In this document: piece by piece, positions 27,501-38,441 of the stretch
How the letters are laid out: each line of letters begins with the position of its first letter
How positions within the stretch are numbered: the first letter of the stretch is position 1
Source: Apteryx mantelli
Taxonomy: Eukaryota; Chordata; Aves; Apterygiformes; Apterygidae
Length of the DNA: 64,000 nucleotides
Reading direction: 5' to 3'
Assembly (NCBI RefSeq): GCF_036417845.1
Contig: NC_089980.1
Location: 50,528,501 to 50,592,500 of the forward strand
Notes under the pieces: generated by a model
The model's input: only the letters and a program-made list of their open reading frames with translations
Databases searched by the model: none
Told to the model about the DNA's origin: nothing
Position numbers and translations under genes: made by a program

Positions 27501-30500
27501 TTTTTTCTCATCCTCCTCCTCTATGGCAAACCTATGTTCCAGTGTCCAGCAGCTGCTCCCAAGGAGGCAGGAACAGATAGGCTGGGAGACAACACAGCGA
27601 GGCTATAAGCACAGAGGAAACAGGCCACTGCAAAGGGTTTTTCTCTGCAGGCTGCTGGAGCTTAGGGAGCTAGGCAGCAGCTGGTGGTGGTTTGGTAATT
27701 CTGAAATTGTTTGAAAGAGTAGCAGTTTAAGCTGTGATGTGCTAGGGTTATTGAGAGGTTACACAGATGTCCCCAGCTGAGTCTTGTTAGCAGTTCCTAG
27801 ATGAGAAAGTAAGCTCAGCTGAGCTGAGGGGTGCAAGACGGTAGTTGCCTTCCTGCCTGGCTGCTGGGAGCAGTACTGCTGTTGAAGCTGGTGTCCCCCA
27901 TTGCCCTCTGACTGGGCACCAGCTGAAGCCTGCAGGCAATTGCTGCCTGCTGTTTTGGTCAGGTGGAGTAAAGCCCAGAAACTGGGCCAGGGCTTGTGTG
28001 TAGTGCAACTGTGCAGCAAAAATGTAGTGAGTGCAGTATTCTCTAAAGAGGTCTTGGATTAATTACAGGTGTGCATTTATATTAGCTATCCAGCCATAAT
28101 GAAATTTTGCTGTAGGTATTTGTTGTTGAAAAGTCTAATGCTTTTGTATGTGTGCGCTGTATTGCTAGAGCTGCTTTTTAAGAGAGTAACTAGCATGTGT
28201 TTAGAAAGTTAGAGCACAGGGAGTAAATCCTTAAAACTTGTCTGGACAAGATTTCCAGAAGAAAAACAAGCTGTCTTTAAAAAAATGGATACATAGCAGC
28301 CCTACCTAAATCTTTTCACTTACATCCTGATTTGGTTCTTCTCATTGCCCTGAGTTATCTCTGCCCCCTACAACATTCATCCTGTTGGTGTAGAAAAGGG
28401 AAAGTTTGGTAGACTGCCTAGAAGGAGTTTCTCTGAGTCTTGATGCTAGCATGAGCAGTGACTTAGAGGACTGTAGTGTGAACCATGGTTAAGTAAAATC
28501 ATGCTATGATATGCATGACTTGCATCTATTGCTAATGATGTAAGTACAATGCTTGTAATTTCAGTCATCCTTGTTGCAGTAGTCATCTGGCTGTGGAAGC
28601 AAAGGGCCTTGACAGGAGCAGGTGTTTGGGTAATTCCGAAAATTGAATGAAAGAAAGACAGCAGTTTAATCCAGCTCATACAGCCAATTGGAACTGTTGA
28701 CCTACCGCAGAACTGATTGAATTTTAATGAGAGTCAAATTATCTCTAAATTATGTTGGATGGTATGCTTGTGGTTGTGGTCTGAGCAAACTTGTTTTTTT
28801 GCATAGGTCCAAACCAGGAATAAACTGGAAGGGAAAGTCTGGAAAACAGCTGTGTAACTCTCCTCAAATTAGATTGATGGCCATGTACTCACTGGTGATT
28901 GGCATTGTATTCTTAGCTTGTTAGTTAGCCTGAGTAAAATTTTTATGAAAGCACAAAAATTTATTGTCATCAAATTAAGTTTTCCCAACAAAAACCTTCC
29001 TTCCTGCTTGGTGTTAGGAAACAACAAAGGCTTTATAAGCATAGCTTGCACACAGGACTTTAACAGGCTTGTTCTGGGTTTCCTTTTCTCTCTCATCCTA
29101 ATGAGAACAGGATTGCGGTGATATTAATGGCAACAGAAGCAGTAGTAGCAGAAATGCACATGAAGCAGAGCTGGGGGCCATGGCCAGTAGCAGTCTGAAA
29201 AGATGAGCAAACTCACTCTATACCTTAGGGGTCAAAAGCAACTTTAGTGCTCCATTTGTGAGTATTCTGAATAGGCAGAAAGTGTATTTGGCAGCTGAGA
29301 AGGTTGCTGGTAGTGTGGCTAAAGAAAGTAAGATAAACTAACCCTACAAGAAAGCTAAGTCTGTATTTAAAAGAAAAAAAAATATATATGAAGCAGTGGG
29401 GCAATGTATTGTACTGAAGTAGAGTGGCATGTTGATTCTGGTCTGTCATGCTGCAATGTATTAAGGGATGAGAGAGAAAACAGATGGCAACTGCAGAGTG
29501 ATACTAAAAACAAACTTTTAGGAAATATTTGCAAGCAGCATAAATGAGAAAGCCAGAGGAATAAAAACAAGGCTTAAGTGCCTTATATACTGCTAGAGAA
29601 ACAATATGAAATTTCTTAGGCAAAAAACAGCATAAAACAGCTGTCCATAACAGCATAAGCAAACTTTTCCCAACAACAACATGAACCTAATGGCACACCT
29701 GGAGAAACTCAGGATTGCGGGGGGAGGTGGTTGTTTATTCTGTTTTGGCTAAATGCTAGCACATATTCCTGTCCCTTGATAGCAGGTGCATCTGTGAGCA
29801 TGTAAAACTCTGTCATAAATGGGAATTTGCAGATAAAGCTTGGTTCAGTAGGCTTTAAATCATGATATTCTGCATGACTTTATAACTAGTACTGCCCTGA
29901 TATGCCATGCATTGAATTTCTGCTCCTTCAAGGGTGTCTTGCATGAAGCAGAATCACATGGCCCTAACTTGTTCCAGGTGTTATGAGCATGTATTGACTT
30001 GCTGCTCTTGTGTCTTGGAAATTCCCAGATTTACTCATTAACCGGAGAAAATGGAAGAAGCTCAGCTATTAGAAAAAAAGCTGTGAGTCCTTTACACTGG
30101 TGAATAAAAATCATTCACATCTAACAGTGATGATTCTGATTGTTAGTATTTGGTTGCACTTTACTGTATTTGGGTAAGTATTATGAAACTGTTTTTAATT
30201 TTAGTGGAAAACTAAGCTGTATTTTGTGTTGCTACCAAATCCCTGATAATGTTGTTCAGTTTATCTTTTTCCAGCATTTCATGAACACTAAAATACTAGT
30301 ATTGCTTGCTAGTAATAATCCTCAGTTATGGGGTGTGGTGGGTGTTTTTTTTGTTTTTTCTCCACCCTCTTAAAACTCTGGAAGAAAAACTTGACTTTCT
30401 GTCTGTTTTCAGAATGGTATTCTGCAAGAATACACCATGAGGGTGATCATAAGAATATTTTACATATGCCTTTTGATCAGATGGAAGTAGAGTTCAATTC

Positions 30501-30889
30501 AGATGAAGCGGTTAGCAGAGACTTCTTTTTAAAGTGTTCTGACCAACTAATCTGAATGAAGTATTTTACCATTGATTATTAGGTTATCTTTAGTTAACTG
30601 GATGCAGTGTACACTTTTAATTTAATGTCACTTTATAACTGCATCAGTTTAGTTCTCTGGCAAAATACAGATTGTCTGCCAGCAACTATTCACCAGAAAC
30701 TGGAAAGCCATTCTGAGCTCCAATAATTATTGCTTGGTGCTGCGTGAGGAATTTATTTCTTGTCTGTGCCTAATATAGCTTTGCAGAGTGTGGGCAATTA
30801 GCGAGGTGGCTCTTCTTGGTGTGAAAAAGGAAAGTCTTTTTTTTTTTTTTAATTTTCCTGCTGAAACTTGTTTCTGCTAAATAATGGCA
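21547..30889. other. Upstream intergenic DNA of PLD5
   Basis: No gene is recognised. Simple repeats include (GTTT)5 at 27091-27110 and a T-rich run at 27467-27510. A plus-strand G-quadruplex motif lies at 26623-26642. Open frames are short (up to about 103 codons) and lack motifs. The 3' part abuts the PLD5 CpG island, so proximal regulatory sequence may be present, but I could not identify a TATA box or other definite promoter element. Confidence 0.5.
26623..26642 (+). other. G-quadruplex motif
   Basis: Four G-runs (5, 3, 3 and 3 Gs) are separated by loops of 4, 1 and 1 nt. This satisfies the usual G3+N1-7 rule. It lies in a purine-rich stretch at 26605-26670. No associated gene is visible. 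Confidence 0.6.
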
Positions 30890-31390
30890 CGTATCAACTT
30901 CCACTGGAAGAGGGGCGAGCGGACTGCGGAGCTACCGCCGGGCGAGCCGCTCCTCCGCGACACGACGCCCGCGGGCGCTCCCGCGGGCCGCCCGGCCCCG
31001 CCGGCAGAAGGCGGCTTCGCGCCGGCGCGGGGCCAGGAGGGCGCGGCGCGGCGCTCCCGGGGGGCGGGGCGGGGGGAGCCGCGGGGGGCTCCGGCTCGGC
31101 GCCGCCGGGAGGGGGAAGCGGCGCTGCCGCCCTCCGCCTCGCCCAGGCGGCGGCTGCGGAGGGGGAGGCGGCGGCGGAGCCGCTCCGGCCGCGGGCGGCG
31201 GCGGCGGCGGCCCCTCCACTGCGCCGCCGTGCAGGCGGCGGCCCCGCCCGGGCGGCCGCGCTCCGCGTGCGCGGGGCCGCGCCGCGCCGCCGTCCCGGGC
31301 AGAGCCGCCAGGAGCCGCCGCGGGCTGCAGCTCGCTGCCGGCAACAAGCAGCGGCGGCGGCGGCGGCAGCAGCATCTCTGAGCGGCGTCT
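30890..31390 (+). promoter_or_regulatory. CpG-island promoter/5' UTR of PLD5
   Basis: There is an abrupt change from AT-rich flank to about 500 bp of very GC- and CpG-rich DNA. Tandem GC boxes (GGGGCGGGGCGGGG, 31061-31074), a (GGC)6 run at 31194-31211 and a second GGC run at about 31351-31366 are present. It ends about 260 bp before the PLD5 start codon, which fits a TATA-less CpG-island promoter and 5' UTR. The exact transcription start cannot be read from the sequence. Long open frames in this island on both strands (up to 244 codons, Ala/Arg/Gly-rich) are composition artefacts: GC-rich DNA has few stop codons. Confidence 0.85.
31059..31088 (+). other. Strong G-quadruplex motif in CpG island
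   Basis: G-runs of 6, 4, 6 and 6 are separated by loops of 1, 1 and 6 nt, overlapping the GC boxes. Motifs of this kind in promoters or 5' UTRs can fold on DNA or RNA. The effect here is unknown. Confidence 0.7.
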
Positions 31391-31652
31391 TTCCTCGGCG
31401 CCCTTTCTTCCCTCACAGCCCTCTCGTACCTGCAGCCTTTCCTCCTCCCTCCACCCCTCCTACCTCGCTGCTTCTCCTTCCTCGCCTTCTCTCCCCTTTT
31501 CCTTTTTTTTTTTTAAATTATTTACCCTCCTTCCTTCTTTCTTCTTCCCCCACTCTTTTTTTTTCTTTTCTTTTCGGACCCTCTTCATCCAGTGCCTCTT
31601 AATTTCTTGGTCTCCTCTGGTTTTTCCTTGGACTCTGCCTTGTCATGTCAAG
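31391..31652 (+). other. Pyrimidine-rich 5' UTR segment
   Basis: Between the CpG island and the PLD5 ATG lies a C/T-rich stretch, including a T-run at 31502-31514 and CTTCC/CTTTT-rich runs at 31430-31590. It is presumed transcribed 5' UTR because no splice acceptor plus new ATG is needed to reach the start codon. An intron here cannot be excluded. Confidence 0.5.
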
Positions 31653-31710
31653 ATGGAAGTCAGGCATGACTGGCTCTCCTCGTCCCCCCACGAGGGCTTC
31701 GAGCAGATGA
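31645..31710 (+). other. Short uORF overlapping the PLD5 start
   Basis: An ATG at 31645, 8 nt upstream of the PLD5 ATG and in another frame, opens a 21-codon frame. It runs over the main start and ends at TGA 31708-31710. Its start context is moderate (G at -3, T at +4), whereas the main ATG has A at -3 and G at +4. By the scanning model, ribosomes starting here would bypass the PLD5 start, so it may lower PLD5 translation. That effect is inference. Confidence 0.6.
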
Positions 31711-31838
31711 GGCTGAAGAGCAGAGCCCGGGAGCCGTCGCCGAGCCTCACCCGCGTGGGTGCGAACTTCTACAGCACCGTCAAGCAGCAGGACTACAGTG
31801 CCAGCGTCTGGCTGAGGAGGAAGGACAAGCTGGAGCAT
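31653..31838 (+). CDS. PLD5: PLD5 first coding exon (inactive phospholipase D5)
   Basis: Sixty-two codons starting MEVRHDWLSSSPHEGFEQMR and ending in a charged WLRRKDKLEH just before the splice donor. I recognise this as the cytoplasmic N-terminal tail of PLD5, a type II single-pass membrane member of the PLD3/PLD4/PLD5 group. PLD5 is called inactive because its family-type HKD catalytic motifs are not conserved. The tail is Ser/Pro- and Lys/Arg-rich. The membrane helix would be encoded by the next exon, which I did not find in the window. The start was chosen for its strong Kozak context (AAGATGG) and its position after a CpG island. The exon ends in phase 0 (codon 62, CAT) at GT 31839. The frame stays open to 32174, but that part is intron. 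The assignment rests on remembered family sequence, not a search. Confidence 0.82.
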
Positions 31839-31844
31839 GTAAGC
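31839..31844 (+). other. Splice donor of PLD5 exon 1
   Basis: CAT|GTAAGC is a good match to the vertebrate 5' splice consensus, especially GTAAG. It falls exactly where the conserved PLD5-like reading stops, between the charged juxtamembrane tail and the expected membrane helix. Confidence 0.8.
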
Positions 31845-34800
31845 CGCCTTACGTTTTCCACCCCTTTTCTCCCCAGAGCTCTCTCTAGCTACTCTGTCGG
31901 GCTGCCTCTCTGCCGGCTTGGACTCCCGAGGAAAAGTGCTGCTCGCGGATGCCATTGGGCATGGTGTTTCCCGGATGGTAGAGGAAGGAGCTCCTCGGGG
32001 ATCCCAGGCTGGTCACAGCCGAGGTGCCTAAGAGTCGATAGTGTTCCCACATCGGCATGCAAATCTTTTCCTCCCTGGAAATGTTTTGAATGTTCTTGGC
32101 TTATTCATTCTCTTCCCGCAAATTCAGCACTGATGTGGGAGGAGAAATATTGGGATGGTGCAGATGGAGGTTAGAGCATTTATCTCGCAGTGATTATAAT
32201 GTAGTTCTAAAATTGCCAAAAGAAAATATAGTTTTCAGTTCTAGCTCTAATTTTTTTTTTCTTTCCCTTCCTTCATGGGACTTTGAATACCTTCAACCTG
32301 TGTGGGGTGGAAGAGATTTCTTTTAAGGCATCTATTCCTGCAGCAGCAGTGCATGACTTAGATAAGTGTGTTTGGGACCACAGCAGAACTGATACTGTGG
32401 GCAGCTGTTGTGAATACTTTATGAGATTTTAAGGTGCTTCTAAGTATTCCTGTGACTTAGATGATGTTTGAAAGGATTTTTCATGTTGCTTCTAACAGCA
32501 AGGAAATGAGCTGAGATGACCTGCATACTGTGTAGGAGTTTTCTGAATAGCTTATTAGATGAACCCTATTGTTAGAGTGTACTGTACAATCAAAATAGGG
32601 AAGTAGCTGCATATTTGCAGGGATGCAAAAGAATGTGGATGGGTTTGCATAATGTAACAGCCTACAAATTATTCACTAGTGTAAAGACTGGCAATCACAG
32701 TCTCATTGACTTTGAGATGCACAGAAAAATATTTCTTGCGATGCAGCCACCTGAAGTCTCTTTCGATAGAAATCTCCTCGTTTCAAGGGTAAATTACCCA
32801 TATTGCATGAAAATTCCCCATGGCATAGCAGAATCTTTTAAAAATGAAACCTGGAGGGGGAAAAAAAAACCCAACAAAACCCAGACTATCAACTGGTTTA
32901 TAGGGTGTTACCTTCCCTTTCTGCCAAACTGCAGAATATCTTATTACTGCTAGTGAAATATTAAACTTGGGTTGCTGACACTTCTGGGGAAATGACAAGA
33001 ACTGATGAACTGCTGGAAATGTCACATTTCAATACCTTTCTCAAAATTTGAATCCTCTCTGCCTTCCTACACACGTTTTTGTGATTCTTCTAACATCAAG
33101 GCTTCACAGTAGTAAGCTTGTAAGCGGAGTATTCTCCCACTGTGAATCAAAAGGAAAGGTCAGTGCCTTATCTCAGCAGGGCTGATGGCTGAAACACAGG
33201 AAGCATAGAAATCTAAGCTCTGGCTTTTGTAACAGGTTTTTGCCAGGAGTGCCTACATGCTGATATGTGTCAGCAAGTGAATGGTTATAAATGGGTGAAA
33301 TAGCCTGTCAACAGTTTGATAACTAAACACTGTTTTGGTAGCTGAGTATTAGCATGGTTAAATATCTGCATGCGAAATCATACCATGATATTAGCATGGA
33401 TGGGGTAAAATAGGTGTTAACTTGTTTGAAGATAACTGCATAACCTTATTTTGGTTTGCCTTTTTTTTCCCCCCTTTTTGATGAAGTCAGTATTTTGTCA
33501 CAGTAGTAATCTTCAATAACCCTGCAGCATTGGTGTGAAGAAGCTTTTTCTGTAATAAGTTTGGTATGAATGCATGTTCTTCTGGGGATTTCACTCTCGC
33601 TTGATCTAGTTATTTTTATTCCCATAACCTATATGAGCCATGCTAAGAAAAAATGAAACATTAATATTTCTTGCTTGCAATGAAGTAGTTATTTCATAGC
33701 AATTTGTGAATACTCTGCAGTTCATTAGATGTGCCAGCTGTGTATATGTGAAAATAAGTTATTCTTATGATTTAAGGTAACTGCATTATTCGTAAGTGTT
33801 GTAACAGGCAAGCTATTGCATAGCACTCCTCAGTGAATGTGAATAAAATATGTATTAATTTCTAGATTGTATTTTGCTTAAACAGTTTTGATGCAATGTT
33901 GTCATTTACTGTTTATATTTTTCAGATAAAACTTTGAGGTTCTTTAGGGTTTTCTTGCTAAAGAAGTTAGTGTCCACATCCCACTCTCCCACTCCAAAAG
34001 ACAAAACAATTTGAGATGGATCATTTTGAATGATATGACATATGATAGGTCATAGCCAATGTTGGATGATGAAGATATACATACTTCACGAGGTGGATAA
34101 GAGCAACTGTTCGTTGCAGTCCCTCTCTGAGACAATTATGTTACTTGAGACCTACAAAGAAAATCAATATAGAAGGAGAGAGCGTGCATGCACTGGTTTT
34201 AAAAGTATGTAGTTATAAATTTGATGCTCCATAGTGGTAGGTATAGGCAGAAGAAACATGTATAATGAGTGTAAGTTGAGATACACCTGAATGTATTTTC
34301 AAGTTTTATAGGTACTCCATAGGCCTTGGGGAGAGGTTGTTTTTTCCAGTGAAATTGCTACTTAAAAGGATGTTAGTGTGGTTGTAATAGGAATAAAATA
34401 GGGCCAGTATATTTTATGTACTACTTTCAGTAAATCCTTGTAGACCACAGTGGATGATAATATATTGACTGTTTTAAAAGTAACTAGCAAGACTTACTGA
34501 TGTGAGACTCTTACCATTAATCAATATACAGTTTGAAGGACCCAAAAAAACCCTCTTAAAAAGTTCTTAAGTCAGTGTATATCAAATATATATCTAAATA
34601 CACAAATAGTTAGTTTCTAGATTTCAGAACTATAACAAAGTTATTGAGGATTTTGTTTGTTTGTTAATTGACCTGAATTTGAAGTGTGATAAAGTTAAGA
34701 GGTCCAAAATTCAACTGTTGTCATGACTTTTCTAAAAGCAGAACCAGTTCAGATATACAGATATGATCATTTCTTAAAAATTGTTTAATACTTAATTATT

Positions 34801-37800
34801 GACTGACCGCAGAGGAAGTCAAAATGTGGAATGTGTCGCTGGCTTCATGGTAGTTGATTGTTTGTTAGGTGAATCTTAATACAGTCTGTGCCCTCATTGT
34901 GATATTGCCACTTGCAAAAAGATAACCCACATGACTGAATAACCAGTTTCTACCACACAGCTCATCCCTGTGTTTTTTTGTGAACTCAAACCCTGTCTTT
35001 AAGATGAAATGAGACTGCTTTAATGTGTTTAAAGATAGGCCGATAAGGAATTTTTGCTGAAGTGTACATGTGCTGTAGCTAATAGGTCAAAGTGCCAATA
35101 TTTTGTAGGTTAATGAAGGAAATTATCAGATGTGTGAGGAACCTTTGTGTTCTGGATGTGATTGTAGCAACATTGCAAATCTCTGATTAACATCCCTCCA
35201 GAGGTGGTGTTCTTCAAATCCTAAGCATCTGCTTCAGCTGGTTCCTAATGCCTTTTTGTGAAGCTGTTTGCCAGATACGGGAAGAAAAGGAGTGAAAACT
35301 GTTGTGTGAAAAGTTCCTACGTCATCTTTGCACAAGTCTTTTTTGGGGGGTAGGGATGCTGAGTGTTGAAAGAGGGGTGTGTGGAGGAGTTGTCTTTTTT
35401 GTTTTGGGTTTTTTTTTTTTTTGGTTTTTGTTTAGAGATGTGAATTGGGTAAGAGGAGGTAGGGATGGGGAGGGAATCTGATTTAATTTACAGCAAGTCT
35501 CCATCATGTTTCTGCATCCTTCATATAGCTACTTTCCTAGTACGTCAACAAAGTATCTAAAACAGAGCCTAATTTTAAATAATGGATTTTTTTTAAACAA
35601 AAACTGAATAGTTCTTTTAAACTCTGACAGATAACACTTGAAGCATAGGTTCAGGGGTGTTTGGGTCTTTTTTTCCATGACAAATACAAGTCTTCCATCT
35701 CAAATATGTATTGGCAATCTCTCTCTCTAGTAACTTTTAAATACACTTATTTACTCAACTACATTAATTTTTAAAATTTGTCTTTTAAGAATCATCTTCA
35801 ATATTAAAACTTTTTGAGAGACCAGGTATCAGAAGAATTGTGTTCCCTGGAGAGCGTCTCAGTCTGTTACTATTAGCATTGTCACAATTAGGAAAAGTTA
35901 TTGACAATTACTGTGGCATCTCTCATTTTAACTTAAATTTTGATCAATAACAAAGGTGACTTCAGGATTTTCAGATTCCAAGTGATCTTGCTGTGATGCA
36001 AGTTGACTTGACCACTTGATGTTACACAGTCGATGGGCATGCCACTGCTGCATTGGCGGTGTTGCTACCCAGAGAGGAAAGAAGTAGAGGGGAGGCAGTG
36101 TCATGTGGCAACAGGCAAATGAATAAGCAAATGTTAGGCCTCAGACACTTTTTTTTTTCCCCCCTTACAGTACAGGAAATTTTTGATAAAAACATGGTAG
36201 AACAGTTTAAGATTGCATTTGTGCTATTACATGTAAGTTAGCACAAGTGTTAACAGGCAGGGGAAAGGTTTATAAGCTTCAGAATTGGACATCCTAAGGA
36301 TGACAGAAGATAGTGTGCATCGCTATAACCTATAACAGGTAAACAAAGAAGGGGGACATAGCTGTGATATAAAGCAAATAACATGAGCAGATCTCAAAGC
36401 CAAGCCAAATCAGTTGCTGGCTAGAGCCAGCACATTTAACCTAAGTAAGAATAATAAAAGTTTCTGAACTGGAATTCAAAAAAATGATTACACACGTTCC
36501 CAAAGCAGCCTCTGTCTTGTAGTAAATGCAAACACACAACTTTTTATGAATTAGATGAATTGACAGTCTTTAGCAAATTATTTATTCCTGCTTAAGGCTA
36601 TCTGGAATAAAGTCAGAAACCAATGAAGAAATGGGCTGTACCACGTATAAAGATACCTTTCCAGGTTTGTAAGTGGGGACAATTTGGGGGGGGTTCAGAA
36701 CAGTTAGTTACCAGCATTTGGAGCTTATTCATGGTGCAGTTGCAGGTTTTGATTCAAAATGTCTATCTGGCTCAGGAGATAGATCCCCCTCCCACCCCCT
36801 CATTTTAAAGAAACAAACTCCATTAAGTAGAGGAATTGCCTGACTGCAACAGTGGCATTGGCATGCGTTGAAGTTCTTGATGGAGCAGAAGCGTGCAGTT
36901 AGCTTCATGGCTGAGAGACTGTGTGTGGAGGGGTTCTTCTGTTGAAGTGCTGCTTTCCTTGAAAATCTCTCTCTCTGGTAATGTTGGGTAGTTACAATAC
37001 ATGCAAGTAATTTCATACTGCAAAGCAGTGAAAACAAGGGCTGGTAATTCATTTTTCTCTTTCCAGTCTTAGAAGCTACTCTCCTGACATACCAGGAAAA
37101 ACTCAACATTAGATTAATGTAATGCATTGGTTCTGATGAATTCAACATCAGTCAATTTGAAAGCCCAGATCTTCAAAGCTAAAATTAAAACAGCTGAGAG
37201 GCATGGTCACTGTAACAGGCTTAATTTACAGTGTCTGGCTCCTTGTTGTTGCCTAAGAAAACAAAACAACTTGAAGTTTCACAGTTGCATTTAAAATTGA
37301 TTTTATATACGCATGTGCAAACTTGATTCAACCCATTCAACAGTTCTTTGAAAGGAAGGTTTTTTAGTTTTTTGAACAAAATACATAAACCTTAGGCAAT
37401 GTTTGTTCCAGATGCTAGCTTCTGTGAAGATATGGGTTGGTGTTACTGTGTCTTTCCTGATGCTACCAGCATTAAAGTAAATCCTAATTACTTCTTTGAT
37501 ACTGTCACCCCTTTATATCAGTGTTGACCATCCTTTTTTAAGGCTTTTGAAATAGTGGCTTCAGAAACTTGCAACCTAGTCTCTTTGTCTGTTGTATAAA
37601 CAAATACTCTGCAATCCTCAGTGGTTTGGTCTTGTAGCAGACCATTAACAGCAATGCTTTTAAAGATTGCAGGGGTGCTTAAGAGAGGCTAAACAAATTA
37701 TCCTTAGTGAGTATCTCCTCCAAATGCAGTCGCCTCACTGATTGTAGAGGATGCCCAAAGACACTAGTCTCCTTGGCTAAATTTAGTTTTTGTGTGTCTA

Positions 37801-38365
37801 GCTTAGGCCTTTGTCCATTCCAGAACAAGGAATACTAAAAAACTGCGGTGAAAATCTCCTTACCAGGCTACTCAGACACAGAAACAACAGAGCAACTCAT
37901 CCCAATGACTAACAAAACCCGCTTCATCACCCTTCAAGATGGGAAGCAGTATACTACTTATCATTGCTAGAAAAGAAACTCTTCTGTTGTCAATAGACAC
38001 TAGTTTTTTCTCTCCTGGTGGAGACCTTTCCTGAGGAACATGCTTATAACCACCCACCTTTTTCTCTGTTCTTTCTGTAACCTTATTTAAGGACTGATTC
38101 TCAGGCCTTTTATATAATTTCATTACTGAGAAGAACCAGCTGCATTGCTAATGTCTTGGAAGGGCTGTATATCCTCTTAAACTGAATATTCCCCTCTGTC
38201 ATATTTCTGAATCTGAAGAGAAATTTCATGGAAAATGAGACTTAGGTGATATTTTGAATTTTGCGTTTGTAGATGACATCTATTGGAGTAAAAAATCCAC
38301 AGTCTTACTTTTCCAGTGCAGTGACGTTCCTCTGGTGTCTCTAGCATTGTCTAATCTGACTGGAC
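31845..38365 (+). other. PLD5 intron 1, first part
   Basis: AT-rich presumed intron with no coding exon recognised. It includes T-rich and G/T-rich low-complexity runs (for example 35340-35425). An antisense frame of 139 codons at 36729-37148 has no recognisable motif. No repeat of known family was identified apart from simple sequence. Confidence 0.6.
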
Positions 38366-38441
38366 AATCACAGAATCGCTGAGGTTGGAAGGGACCTCTG
38401 GAGATCATCTAGTCCAACCCCCCCTGCTCAAGCAGGGTGAC
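38366..38441 (-). other. CR1 3' UTR and octamer end
   Basis: The 76 nt after the ORF2 stop (TAG at 38442-38444 on the minus strand) match the 3' UTR of the other CR1 copies, ending in GATTCTGTGATT. The CR1 reverse transcriptase is thought to recognise this 3' end to prime cDNA synthesis. Confidence 0.85.

Noticed and set aside
30868..31602. 244-codon open frame in the plus strand, plus 179-, 165- and 147-codon frames overlapping it
   Set aside because: They lie in the CpG island, are made of Ala/Arg/Gly/Pro runs, and are open in several frames on both strands. This reflects GC content, not coding.
31839..32174. Continuation of the PLD5 frame beyond codon 62
   Set aside because: A strong splice donor sits at 31839, and the residues after it no longer look like the PLD family. 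The expected membrane helix is absent.
36729..37148. 139-codon antisense frame
   Set aside because: No recognisable motif, no promoter, and mixed composition. A frame of this length can occur by chance in a 64-kb window.
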